This document shows, piece after piece, positions 24,420 to 35,776 of a DNA stretch of 64,000 nucleotides. The notes under the pieces are model-generated. The model had not been told where the DNA came from. It made no database searches and saw nothing but the letters and a program-made list of their open reading frames with translations. The stretch covers positions 96,393,466 to 96,457,465 of the forward strand of contig CAKMRJ010005523.1 of NCBI GenBank assembly GCA_928212115.1, given 5' to 3'. Position numbers and translations under genes: made by a program. This stretch comes from Lactuca virosa. Its lineage: Eukaryota > Streptophyta > Magnoliopsida > Asterales > Asteraceae. The stretch's first letter is position 1, and the number at the start of each line of letters is the position of its first letter.

Positions 24420-25836
24420 GGGATAATGACTTGAAAAGGTAACGTGCTTAAGCAAATGTTCATATTTGGTTACTGAATTATTTTTCGTGTTTTATTTAAC
24501 CTTGAACTTATTGAAATGTATACATTATACCACTGGTAATAGTCGGTTTTCCCGATTTCCGGCATGGTTTCCGGCCAAACATAAGTATTCCGTCCAAGTA
24601 TGATTTTTCGGTCATCTTCAACGGCGACATTTCTAACGTTCCTTACCTTCAGCACACTTTTAGTTTGGGTTTTACTGAAGGAATCAGACATAAAAATCAG
24701 AAAATGAACTCATAAAACATACCTAACTATGTGCTCTTGGTGTTTATGTGTGAATATTTGAATCTTTGGAGAGGAAGATAAAATCATTTGCAGTTTTGTT
24801 CCTGAAATCAAATCTGGTGAAGATGAAGATGAACACACGAAAACCCTAGGGTTATTTGAGTTCGATTTCCTCCAGACTTCGAGTTCAGAATGGGTTTTGA
24901 AATCGTTTAGGTTTTATTGATGTTCGAGTTAGGGTTTGCGAAATGATTTTCCATATTCGAGTTAGGGTTTGTGAAGCGTTGTCAAACTTTGTTCCTTCGA
25001 TATCCATCTTCACCGCCATAAAATCTTTCTCTGTAAAACTGTTCTTCACCCAATTCACGAAATTAAACCCTTGAATCATATTCAAATCCCATAACAAATT
25101 GGTTGAGTTTGTGCGAATTGAGCCGACGAGTCCCTCTTCCTTTATCTTCGTTTTTGGTGTTTGGTTCGCGTCTGATCTCAAAGAACAATGTCTCGTTTAG
25201 TACCCAAGTTGTGTATGGCAAAAGGGTTATCTTTTTCTTGCGTTTGTATTCTTTATGGAATCGTTTGTCATATTCAACCTCAAAAATCTTGAAGGGTTTG
25301 TTCTTTTTTTTAGGATAAAGTTTCTTAAACCAGCTTCCATGCTTGATCCATACTTTATAGCTCCGATGTAATGCCCACCATTGATAGAAGATGTTTGAGG
25401 TTTTTCAGGTTTCTTAGAAATTCATGGCTTCAATGGTTCTTCAGCTATATGGTAAACATTTGGCAGATCTAGAGTGCTTGGTTACATAAACTCAATAACT
25501 CATTTCTTTTTTCGATTTTATGGTGCTAAAATCAGATTTCCTAAGAAGATGCTAAAACAATTCCATTTTAGAAACCCAATAACTAAAAAAACGTGATTTC
25601 AAATCTAATGTGGCTGGAGAAGATGACCAGAGATGTCGTCGGAGGTAAGGAATGTCGAAAATGTCGTCGGAGGTGGAACTCAAATCCCTCAAAACAGGTT
25701 TTACCTGCTATTGCAGGTAATGATTGTATGATTTAAACAAAAGTATAACTTTAAGGGTTGACGGTGCTAAAAAAAAGAGTCAAGTGACTAAATATGTATA
25801 AAATGTATAGTCGCTTACCTTTGAAGTCATTATCCA
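24420..25836. mobile_element. Non-autonomous Mutator-like element, 1.4 kb
   Basis: The left end GGGATAATGACTTGAAAAGGTAA and the right end, reverse-complemented TGGATAATGACTTCAAAGGTAA, form terminal inverted repeats of about 20 bp. They are flanked by TTTTCCAAA (24,411-24,419) and TTTTCTAAA (25,837-25,845), a 9-bp duplication with one change. Nine-base duplications mark Mutator-type elements. The interior has no transposase. It contains AACCCTAGGG-like and GGAGATG-rich pieces that could be captured host sequence. Confidence 0.8.
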
Positions 25837-25845
25837 TTTTCTAAA

Positions 25846-26310
25846 ATTTGAAACTGCTGACAAACTTATTAGTTTTTTTTTAACGGTCAGTTACTGTTTA
25901 GATTAAATTCATCAAATTAGTCAATTTGTATATGTTCGGGTTTCAACCTAAGACCTCTTGTCTAAAAGGTTTTCACATCTACCAAGTGGGTAACAACTCC
26001 ACCATTATAGTCGGCGTCGATCTCTGCTACTGCATGCACCAAAAATTTCATTGTCGCATGCATTCAAAATCATCGCCACTGCCTAGATCTTCATTGTTCC
26101 TATTGTGGATTTTATGAGTTAGGGATGAGCATTAAAACCGGCCCAGGAACCGAACTTGGTGGAAAATAGGAACCGAACCGGATCACCGGTTCTACCAGTT
26201 CCAGTTCTTACCGTGTCTTCAATGTTGAAATCGGTCCTCGAAAAATAGCAACATACGGTTCCGGTTTTTGCCGGTTCTGCCCGTTCCGGTTTTTGCCGGT
26301 TCTGGTTCCT
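25846..26310. repeat. Host DNA ending in a CCGGTT-rich repeat, target of element D
   Basis: From about 26,119 the sequence is built of degenerate GGTTCC/CCGGTT steps, starting TAGGGATGAGCATTAAAACCGG. It stops at 26,310 and resumes at 56,291 on the other side of element D with the same composition. The ends GGATGAGCAT and, at 56,374, its near-complement suggest a short hAT-like MITE, but I could not find a matching duplication. Confidence 0.5.
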
Positions 26311-28237
26311 TGTAACATCCAAAATTTTACGCCAAATTTAAATTTTTTCAAGCATAAATAAAACCAAATAGTAATTGTTTACAAAAGTGTTTTCAATTCA
26401 TTATTCAATTAGAGTGTCCCAAAAGCCAGATCGTAAGGATGAGGAGCGGTACAGCCACGCCTTCGCCTTGCCATGAACTCTGAAGCACCTGACACAATAA
26501 ACTGAAAACTGTAAGCCCGAGGGCTTAGTGAGCTACCCCCAAAACACCAATACCACACTAATAATACCATATCCGTAATAATCAATCAATCAACATGCAT
26601 ACTGGACTATCGGCCTGACTGGACCGCCCTACAGGGCCTACAGTCCAACTAAATCTATACCGAGCCTTCGGCATGACTGGACCGCCACGTGGGCCTACAG
26701 TCTTCCCGGACCGCTCATAGGGTGTGTTGGCCTTCAGCACAAAGCAGGACCGCCTCAACCCAAGCAACAAGCAAATAACCATGTGCGCATAACTAACATA
26801 TACTAGCATATACAAACATCAAACGTATTTATCTCACTGAGCACCAAACATAGCAATCTCTCATAACTAGAGCACTGACCTAGCAGGTCACTAACATATC
26901 AATCCCTACGGATCATAAGAGCATAACATACTGTCTATCCTGATTCTGATCTAACAGATCATATCCACATGTAGCATACCATAACGATAACAACTAAAAG
27001 GGCCGGCCTTGGTGCCTTAGACCCTATCGATATAGTGAGGATAACTCACCTTGCAGATGTCGACTCGGTAGATAAACTTCAACCCTCGGATCACTGCCAC
27101 AAACTCCACCACTTATAACCATAGTATAATCATACCCATAAGCCAACTAATCAATCCTGGTCAACGTCAAAGTCATCAGTCAAGGTCAACAGTCCATGTT
27201 GACCTCGACTCGCCGAGTTCCTTGAAGTACTAACCCACTCGTCGAGTCACCTGAGTGACTCGTCGAGTTCCTTTGGTTTACGATCGAGACCCTAAGGCCA
27301 CTCGTCGAGCTTCATTCTTGCAACTCGACGGTTACCCGCGCATACATAAGTTGGGGCAACCTCATCCGACTTGCCGAGTTGTTCATCCACTCGTCGAGTC
27401 TACGGAAATCTTCATTGGACTTGCAGAGTTCATGCCTATCTTCATATGACTCGCCGAGTCGACCATGCGACTCGCCGAGTCCCTTCAGTCCTTTTTGCCA
27501 TACAGACTCATTTGAGCCATGCAGCGGCTCCAAACTATAGATCCAAGCTTCTAAGGCATGCTTTTCACGTAAAGTTGCAAACTTTACGTGCATGCATAGC
27601 TACAAAGGCTCTTAATGTCAAATCCAAGCTTACAATGGGGGTTTCATACTCAAAGAGGTTTCAATCACGCCCAAACCATAAACTTTATGACTCTAGGACT
27701 TAAGAAGGGTCCAGATCTGAAGTTACAACTTCAGATCTAGCCCATAGTCCACCTTATCAACTCAAAGATCCATAAAAGCCCCAAACTCTACCAAAAAGAG
27801 ATCTAGAAGGGAAAAGAAGTAAAGATGGCGACTTGATACCTCTGGAAGATGCTAATTGAGGTAGATTCTGATTCCCACACTTTCCTTGCTCCAATTCCCT
27901 TGCCCTCCAAGTTCCTTTTTTCCAAAGATCTTCCTCCCAAGCTTAATACACACACAATAGAGCACCACACGAATTAGGGTTTCTTAAGAGCTCTCTAGAA
28001 CTGCAAAGAGGCCAAATGAGGCTTATGCTTCCTGAAATAGGGTGCAAAACCCCGGGATTTAGGGTTTCCTCTGCCAGCTCCTACTCGTCGAGTCCCTTCA
28101 TGGACTCGGCGAGTAGGTCACTAAACACGCGTACCAAGCCCGTTGCTACTCGACGAGTAGGGCAACCAACTCGTCGAGTAGGCCTTGAAACCAATTAAAT
28201 TCTTATTTAAACAATACCTGAGAATCGGGGCGTTACA
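26311..28237 (-). repeat. Element D 3' LTR
   Basis: This 1,927-bp copy matches 54,321-56,290. It lacks two short pieces present in the 5' copy (near 27,222 and 27,428). At both sites one ACTCGCCGAGT-type palindrome plus spacer is gone, as expected from slippage between repeats. The TATA region here reads CTATTTCAGG on the - strand against CTATTTAAGG in the 5' copy. Confidence 0.92.
27566..27590 (-). other. LTR hairpin of D
   Basis: CACGTAAAGTT pairs with AACTTTACGTG over 11 bp with a 3-nt loop. GCATG and CATGC flank it and could extend the stem. The same structure is at 55,619-55,643 in the 5' LTR, and a 12-bp version occurs in element C. Confidence 0.7.
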
Positions 28238-28276
28238 ATTCTCCCCCACTTGAACTAGACTTCGCCCTCGAAGTCT
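28238..28276 (-). other. Pre-PPT hairpin and polypurine tract of D
   Basis: On the - strand AGACTTCG-AGGG-CGAAGTCT is a perfect 8-bp stem (28,257-28,276) in the last codons of pol. AAGTGGGGGAGAAT then leads to the LTR start TGTAACGCCCC. The loop differs from C (AGGA) while both arms are identical. Confidence 0.8.
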
Positions 28277-31200
28277 GCTGGAATAAACAACGTCGGGTAA
28301 TGCTCTCGCATTTCCGCCTCCGGCTCCCACGTCCACTCGGATCCTCTCCGATGCTCCCACTGCACTTTTACCAAAGGTATTTCTTTGTTCCGCAAAATCT
28401 TCTTCTTCCTTTCCAAGATGGCTACAGGCCTCTCCACGTAATTCAGGCGCTCATCGACCTGTATATCATCCAGGGATACTACTGCCTCCTGATCTGTAAT
28501 ACACTTTCGCAACTACGAAACATGGAACGTGCTATGAGTTCGGCTGAGCTCCTCAGGTAGCTCTAGCCTATAAGCCACTCTGCCAACCCTGGCAATGATC
28601 CTGAACGGCCCAATACAACGGGGACCCAATTTTCCCCTCTTCCTGAAGCGGATCACACCCTTCCAGGGCGAGACCTTCAGAAGTACCATGTCACCAACCT
28701 GAAACTCTAAATCCGATCGGCGTCTATCAGCATAACTCTTTTGCCGACTCTGAGCGGTCTGCAGCCGCTGTCTGATCTGCTGGATGTTTTCGGTAGTCTG
28801 CAAGACTACCTCCGTCCGTCCTATCACTCTGTGTCCAACTTCACCCCAACAGACCGGGGTTCTACATCTCCGACCATACAACAGCTCAAAAGGCGCGACG
28901 CCAATACTGGAATGATAGTTGTTGTTGTAGGCGAACTCTGCCAGCGGTAGGTGAGAATCCCAGCTCCCACCGAAATCAATAACACACGCTCTCAACATAT
29001 CCTCGAGGGTCTGAATGGTCTGCTCGCTCTGACCTTCGGTCTGCGGATGGAATGTTGTACTAAAGTGCAGCCGCGTACCCAGTTCCTCGTGGAACTTCTG
29101 CCAAAAACGGGAAGTAAACCTGACATCCCGATCGGAGACAATGGAGACTGGAACCCCATGGCGAGAGACAACCTCGCTGACGTACATATTGGCCAATCTC
29201 TCGGCCGACGAACTCTCTCGTATGGCCAAGAAATGGGCACTCTTGGTCAATCGATCCACGATGACCCATATAGCATCAAGCCCCTTCGCCGTTCTCGGCA
29301 ACTTGGTAATAAAGTCCATCGTGATCTGTTCCCATTTCCACATGGGAATCTCCAGGGGCTGCAGTTTACCATGCGGCCTCTGATGCTCGGCCTTGACCAT
29401 CCTACAAGTCAAGCACCTCTCGACGTACCAAGCGATTTCTCGATTCATGCACGGCTACCAGTAGCTCAAACTCAAATCCCGGTACATCTTGGTGGGCCCC
29501 GAGTGTATCAAAAAGTGAGACTTATGAGCCTCCTCGATCACTGTCTACCGGACCCCTCCGGACATCGGAACCCAAACCCAACCGTGTCGGGTCAATAGTC
29601 TGCGGCTATCCTGAACAAACCGGGCGTTCTCGCCCTTGATCCGCTCCATCTTCCAGTTCTCTGGTCTCATGCCCTCGACCTGAGCATCCCTAATCAAGCT
29701 CACAAGCGGGGAATCCACCGCTATCCTCATACACCTTGCCGGGGTAGAAGACCCAGCTGACTTGCGGCTCAAAGCGTCCGCAACCACATTCGCTTTACCA
29801 GGATGGTAAAGGATCTCACAATCATAGTCCTTGACTACATCCAGCCACCTGCGCCGCCTCATATTCAGGCTCGTCTGATCCATGATGTGCCTCAAGCTCT
29901 TGTGATCCGTGTATATAGTACATTGGACCCCGTACAGATAATGCCTCCAAATCTTGAGAGTGAAGACCACCGCTCCCAACTCAAGATCGTGCGTAGGGTA
30001 TCTCGTCTCATGCGGCTTCAGCTACCGCGATGCATAGGCTATTACTCGTCCCCTCTGCATGAGGACCGCCCCCGGACCTGTGATGGACGCATCACAAAAT
30101 ACTACGAAATCCTCGACTCCCTCGGGGAGCGTCAACACTGGCGCCTCACACAAACATCGCCGGAGGGTCTCAAACGCCCTCTGCTACTCAGGGCCCCACC
30201 GGAAATCCACCCCCTTCCTCGTTAGACGAGTGAGGGGTACTGCAACCTTGGAAAAATCTCGAATAAATCTCCGGTAGTACCCTGCTAATCACAAGAAACT
30301 CCTGATGTCGGAGGGAGATTTCGGAATCTCCCACTGCATAACCGCCTCGACTTTGGCCGGGTCGACCAAAATCCCCTCCTGGTTAACGAGATGTCCGAGG
30401 AACTGGACCTCTCGTAACCAAAACTCACACTTCGAGAACTTGGCATACAACCGTTCTCGTCGCAGAACCTCCAGCAGCTCCCTGAGGCGCTCTTCGTGCT
30501 GCTCTCGGGTCTTGGAATACACCAAGATATCATCTATGAACACAATGACCGAGCGATCGAGCATCGGTCTGCAGACCCGATTCATCAAATCTATGAATGC
30601 TGCCGGTGCGTTGGTGAGCCCAAACGGCATCACCACGAACTCGTAATGACCATAACGAGTCCGAAACGCGGTCTTCTCCACGTCTTCCTCCCTCACCCTG
30701 TCCTGGTGATACCCGGATCTCAAGTCGATCTTGGAAAACCAAGATGCACCCTGCAGCTGATCAAAAAGATCATCTATCCTTGGGAGTGGATAACGGTTCT
30801 TCACCGTTAGCTTGTTCAACTCCCTGTAGTCGATGCACATCCTGTGCGAACCGTCCTTCTTCCTGACGAAGAGGATCGGTGCTCCCCATGGGGAACTACT
30901 CGGACGAATAAACTGCTTACCCAGCAGCTCCTGCAACTGAGATGACAACTCCTGCATCTCTGGAGGTGCCAGTCGGTACGGCGCCTTAGCAATAGGGGCC
31001 GCCCCCGGCACCAGATCAATCCTGAACTCCACCTGCCTCTCTGGAGGCACTCCAGGTAACTCCTCTGGAAACACGTCAGCAAACTCTCTAACCACCGGGA
31101 CCTCTGAAACTGAAGTCTGATCCCTGACCCGTGTATCCACCACACACGCTAAATAACCTGCACATTCGTGCTGAATATACTGCCGAGCCCTGGCGGCCGA

Positions 31201-31586
31201 ACAAAACCCTGATCCTACTCTGGTGCCCTCACCATATACCACCAGTTCTCCCCCACTTGGGGTTCGAACTACTACTCGCTGTCCCTCACAGTCGATTATG
31301 GCGCCAAACCGGCTGAGCCAATCCATCCCTACGATCACACATACTTCCCCCATGGGAATAGGAATCAAATCTATCGGGAATGATACCCCGAAAATCTCCA
31401 GCTCGCATCCCAGGTAAACTGAAGAAGCAGAAATTCCGTGCTCGTTGGCGATCGAAACTCGCAACGGACGCTCAAGCTCATCTACCGACACACTGAACTC
31501 TCTACTGAAAGTCTGAGATACAAACGACCGACTCGCCCCCGAGTCAAATAAAACCAATGCAGGCAAAGAGTTTACTAAAAACGTAC
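28255..31586 (-). pseudogene. pol of element D (PR-RT-RH-INT-chromodomain tail), stop-riddled
   Basis: The frame is collinear with C pol. Protease LFDSGASRSF lies near 31,540, RT with YPLPRIDDLFDQL and FIDDILVYS at about 30,520-30,800, RNase H with TDHKSL and KANVVADALSR at about 29,760-30,000, and integrase with MDFITKLP, SDRDVRF and QSEQT at about 28,980-29,320. The tail SEWTWEPEAEMREHYPTLF lies at 28,290-28,350. In-frame stops are TGA at 30,289-30,291 and TAG at 30,184-30,186, 30,022-30,024, 29,545-29,547, 29,455-29,457 and 28,513-28,515. Compared with C, all five TAG stops replace CAG (Gln) or TGG (Trp), which are C-to-T or G-to-A changes. Confidence 0.93.
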
Positions 31587-31653
31587 CTAAACACAGGCAC
31601 CAACAATAAGCACAACATAGATAAAATGACTGAAACAGAAAATAGAAACATAC
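31587..31653 (-). other. Candidate 67-nt intron at the gag-protease junction of D
   Basis: On the - strand the sequence runs GTTGTTG|GTATGTTTC ... CCTGTGTTTAG|GTACG. The interior is T-rich. Removal leaves a phase-1 junction reading DVVVG then TFLVNS, the same as the uninterrupted junctions in elements A (near 1,575) and E (near 47,735). With it in place, gag and pol are in different frames. Confidence 0.75.
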
Positions 31654-32277
31654 CAACAACCACATCCGGTGCTGCCTTGGCCTCCTCGGCCGTGAGCTGG
31701 AAGGCATGCCCCTGAGCCTTCAGAGGCTCCGCCTTGATTGGCCTCCCATCCCCAATCCTCAAAGTAGTCGGTGCGGATCCCTGCTCCGGCTTGGCGGCGA
31801 GTTGCGGCCAGTTGGTCTTCACGTGACCAACCTGATGATAATGATAACAAATCCTCATATCTGCTGGAGGGGCGGACTGGCGACAGTCCCTGGCATAGCG
31901 CCCCTCCTTGCCATATTTGTGGCAACCACCTCCTTCTCGCCAAATCCCTAAATGACCCTTGCCACACTTTCCACAAGTGTGACTCTTCTGACCCCCGGTC
32001 CGAGTATCAGCGGTCTTGGACCGCTTAGGTGCCGGCTGAGACTGTGCCGGAACCTGACGCTGCTCCTTCAACTGCAGCTCTATCTCCAACTCGCGCCGCC
32101 TCGTGGCTTCCTGAAGATCCAAAAGAGTCTCACAACGTTGCGTAGCAACAAACTGTCGAATATCAGTCTTGAGCATACTCAGATAACGAGTCATCTGAGA
32201 CTGCTCTGAAGCAAACTCCGGGCAGAACATAGCCCTCTCCGTGAACATACGAGTGATCTCCATCACTGACTCCCCAT
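31654..32277 (-). pseudogene. gag of element D, C-terminal part
   Basis: The frame covers the end of capsid (FTERAMFCPEFASEQ), a basic linker and the zinc-knuckle region. The knuckles have lost cysteines (CHKYGKEG and CYHYHQVGHVKTNW instead of CXXC pairs). It is collinear with C gag from about residue 195 on. Roughly 480 bp of gag between this piece and the N-terminal piece is missing, deleted together with the end of the adjoining E LTR at 32,277/32,278. Confidence 0.85.
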
Positions 32278-34662
32278 GAAACTATCAGTATGAAAATATA
32301 GTTTTAAACTTCATTTATGTAAAGTAATTGGGAAAAATAGTGTTTTACCCCAGCAGTGCCACTGCCGGCTAAATGTCATGAAAATGCAGGCTCCAGGTAG
32401 TATTAAATGTACAATACACCTCGGGGAGTCTGTTTTGCCTCTAATTCTAAATGTGTTAATTAAAGGTGTGAATGTGAACTCGTATGTAACCATGCTGATT
32501 GACGATTGAATAACCGATGACCCTCCGAGTCATATGTAGAAATGTGACATTTTGTCACCCCTTGGCCTTTCGGCTGGGACTGTAGCTAGCAGTCGGGATG
32601 TGGGAGTGTCTGTCCCGTATAGATCTATACACACAATGCCCGCTCTCCCTCCAGGAGACTCTGGTTACACGGTGATACCACTGTGAAGTGTCGTATCGAG
32701 AAGTAGTATGTCACATTCTAATTATAGTATATTCTCTTGTATATTGTATAATGTATTTTCTGGTATAATGTATAGAGTGTTCTCTTGTATAGTATATAGT
32801 ATTCTCTTCGTATAGTATTTAGCATGTATTGACTCATGACTGTACTGACTCTAGTAAGTGTCATTGTAATAGTAGTAATGAGTAGTAATCCTTAACTATA
32901 CCTATTATAGTTAAATAGCAATGTTGGTTGCATGCCTTTGTTACACAAAGGTATTGAACTGGAGTGAAGACTTTTATATCTAACACAAATACATGTGATA
33001 TATATAACTAAGAATTCAACGACAGTCGGACAAATAACAGAGTACCCTAAGTCCACAACCAAACAAGGAACAGGAAATAAGGTGAGTTATCAGTCCTAAG
33101 TCCTTCAAGTCTTACTTATATAAATATATTAATATAGATATGGGTTTGAAAATAAGCAAGTTTAAAAGAGTTTGAAAACAGTTTTGACATTTAAAGAGTT
33201 TGATAAAAGGTTTGAAACACTTGAAAATCCAAAGTTTGATGGAAAACTGAAAGTAGTAGCAAATCTTGTAGTCTGTTCTAGCTATTAATCACATGTGATT
33301 GATATAATAACTATAACAGTTCAACTTGTATTCCACCCCCCCCCCCATAAAAGCATTTAAAATCATTTAAAAGGTTGATTCAGGGGTATGAACTCACCTG
33401 TAGTGAGTGGAGTGGATGGAAGTGCCGGGTAGGATGCTAGGTGTCAAGTGAGGACTTGAACACACACACAGATCCTATATAACATGTAGTGATACATAAA
33501 TGTATCTAATTAGTTATTTAATCACTAATTAAGTAAGTAAAGACACACTAAATCAATGAAAACACTTTGTTTCAAGTGCTAGGAGTGCTAAGGGTTGCAT
33601 CTAAGGAGAGTATGGCCTCACCTTGTAGTTTACTCCTCAAATGGGAACCCTATATGTGTTTACGGTTGTTGGACCATTTCCCCCATGAGTTTACGGCCGT
33701 AAACTCATGGTAATGGTGCATTTGTGTGTTTCAAGGTCCTATATCTCACAAGGAAGGGTTCTAAGTTTGAATCAAAGGCTTAGGAAGTGGTTAGGGCACA
33801 AAAGGACCCCTCATTGGAGTTTACGGTCCTTGGACCATCCTTGAGAGTTTACGGTCGTAAACACTTGGGTTTACGGTCGTAAGCCCATGAGTTTACGGCC
33901 GTAAACTCATGTATGCCTCAACCTTTTTGTGTTTTGGTGTTTCTACCTCATGCATGCAAGTTTCTAGCCCTTTATCCAAGCATTTGAAGGTGTTAGGGGC
34001 ATCAAAACACCATTTGGGGGTGTTTACGGTTTGGGAGATCCCCAAACCGTAAACACATATGTTCTTGGGGATTTTGATGATTTTCCAAAGGATTAACAAG
34101 TATACTAAGTAAGTAACTAGATAGGAAGGGTACACTTATATGAAGCTTGTAAGAGTGATTAGAGCCCAAAAACACTAGTGTGTGTTCTTGGTGTTTTGAA
34201 GAACACTTGAAGATCTAAGTAAAAACCAAGAATCCATGGATGAAATGATGTATAAACACTAGATTAAGTGTTGTATGAACGAATCTAGGAAGGAAACACT
34301 TACATTTTGGCGAATTTGACGAAATGAACTTATGATACTTGAGAGAAAAAGCTTGGTGTTCTTGAGGTGGGAAGTGGAAAATGAGGAAAAGGTGTGTATA
34401 TATGCATGAGTTCTTGGGAAAATGGTATTTATGGCCCAAACACCTCTTGTTTGGCCGTAAACACCTAGCTAAGGTGTTGATTGTTTTGTTTGCTACACAT
34501 CACTAATAACGACACTTCCTTTTATTTAATCGTTTGACGAAAAATAAAATAAAACACCCAAACGGACTTAAATCCGGCCAAAAATGTACTGAAATGTTTT
34601 TGAATATTATATGAAGTGTTTAACTGTAGAGATTATACAAATGAAAATTTCGGGTTGTCACA
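32278..34662 (-). repeat. Left, truncated copy of the E LTR
   Basis: This stretch matches 51,097-53,487 base for base apart from about 1% differences. Its start (TGTGACAACCC at 34,662, - strand) abuts D gag exactly as at 53,487. Its other end is cut: 472 bp present at 50,624-51,096 are missing. The LTR carries two 26-bp perfect palindromes with the core TTTACGGCCGTAAA (33,684-33,709 and 33,886-33,911) and a 16-bp-stem hairpin at 34,020-34,056. Confidence 0.88.
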
Positions 34663-35107
34663 TATCGGCACCTCTGACCCTCCGTCTCCCGATCCCGATC
34701 CTGATCCTGATCCTGATCCGGATCCAGTAGCAACACGTCTCGTCACCACCATGCTGAAATATATATTCAAGTCATCAGATAAATAACATAATATCGGGAG
34801 GCCAAAACCCACAAACCCTAGGGGTTTTGACTTCCTTGCTACGCGTATGGGTCCTGTGTTTTCAGTAGTACGGGCCCATACTACCTTCCACACCTACCCA
34901 TATTTGTCTCAAGTATCACCACAACACCCTAACACTATTATCAACATACTATGCGCTCAACCCTTACTCCTAGGGAAACATCGCCTATCCCACAACTGAT
35001 CTCACAGCTCCTCACAACCCACACATCCATGAAACTTCCATCAACCCCTGCAGTGCTAGTGCAGGCTAGTCGCACATAACACTGGACCCAATAGACTATC
35101 GAATATC
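34663..35107 (-). repeat. D gag N-terminus and leader, left duplicate copy
   Basis: The ATG at 34,752 opens MVVTRRVATGSGSG. The leader beyond it contains the GTAGTA-TGGGCCCG-TACTAC hairpin (34,865-34,884). The same sequence is at 53,488-53,934 with about 2% differences. The copy is broken at 35,107 by element C and continues at 45,015-45,053. Confidence 0.88.
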
Positions 35108-35305
35108 TGTAGCATCTGGTTCCTGGTATGTAAATTTATCTAAGTATTTTGCATTTTTAGCCTTGGACTCGGCGAGTTGTAGGCCCGACTCGCCGAGTAG
35201 AGCCGGGACATGGAACACGTTTAAGTTGGCGACTCGGCGAGTCCATATTCTGAACTCGGCGAGTCCCCGCTGTCTGGTGAAACCCTAATTCCAAGGGTTT
35301 GCACC

Positions 35306-35315
35306 CTATTTAAAC
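35306..35315 (+). promoter_or_regulatory. TATA box of element C LTR
   Basis: CTATTTAAAC follows AAGGGTTTGCACC. The D 5' LTR has the same GCACCCTATTTAA block on the - strand (56,083-56,097), and B has CTATTTAAAGG. Conservation in this position supports a core promoter. The 3' LTR copy is at 43,044-43,053. Confidence 0.65.
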
Positions 35316-35749
35316 CAACCTTATGTGCCCCAAGCTCGCCCCCATTCACCCTCAGAGCCCCCTATATCGTTCTAACATCGTTCCTTGTGAAATTGAAGTG
35401 CTTGGTGTGATTTCTTGAAGACTTTGAGAGAGAAAGGAGAGTAGATCAAGAGGAGAGGAAGGAGGCCAGGCATCTTGGTGTTATTTCAGAGATTTCCTTG
35501 AGGTATAACTCAGTTTCCCTCTGTTCTCATGCTTATAGTCCCTTAGAGCTCCATTAAAGTCCTTCTTGAGCCATTTCCAAGCTTGGGTATGAACTAGGGT
35601 CTGTGATAAGCCGGTCAACCTTTAGATCTAGGCATGATTGAGCTCTAGGAGCTCGGATCCACTGCCTTTATGAAGCCATATTGCATGAAAGCCCTAGATC
35701 TACTCTTTTAGTGCATTTTGAGCCCTAAAACCTTCATTGGTGTTTATTT

Positions 35750-35776
35750 ACACGTAAAGTTGGAAACTTTACGTGT
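35750..35776 (+). other. LTR hairpin of C
   Basis: A perfect 12-bp stem, ACACGTAAAGTT with AACTTTACGTGT, has a GGA loop and lies about 440 bp downstream of the TATA box, so it is within the transcript. It is identical at 43,488-43,514 in the 3' LTR. Confidence 0.75.

Noticed and set aside
24885..25181. 98-codon - strand frame inside the Mutator-like element
   Set aside because: No recognisable domain and no transposase motif. It is more likely chance or a decayed captured fragment.
25926..26117. Possible tRNA-derived or SINE-like sequence (GGTTTCAACCTAAGACC)
   Set aside because: The B-box-like word is isolated. I could not find a matching A box at the right distance or a tail, so there is no support for an RNA gene or SINE.
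28951..29598. 215-codon open frame on the + strand
   Set aside because: It is antisense to the conserved integrase and RNase H coding of element D and has no recognisable domain.
32278..34662. Simple solo LTR of element E
   Set aside because: Its inner end lacks 472 bp, the adjoining D gag is also deleted, and the D flank on its other side is duplicated elsewhere. It is part of a rearrangement rather than a clean solo LTR.
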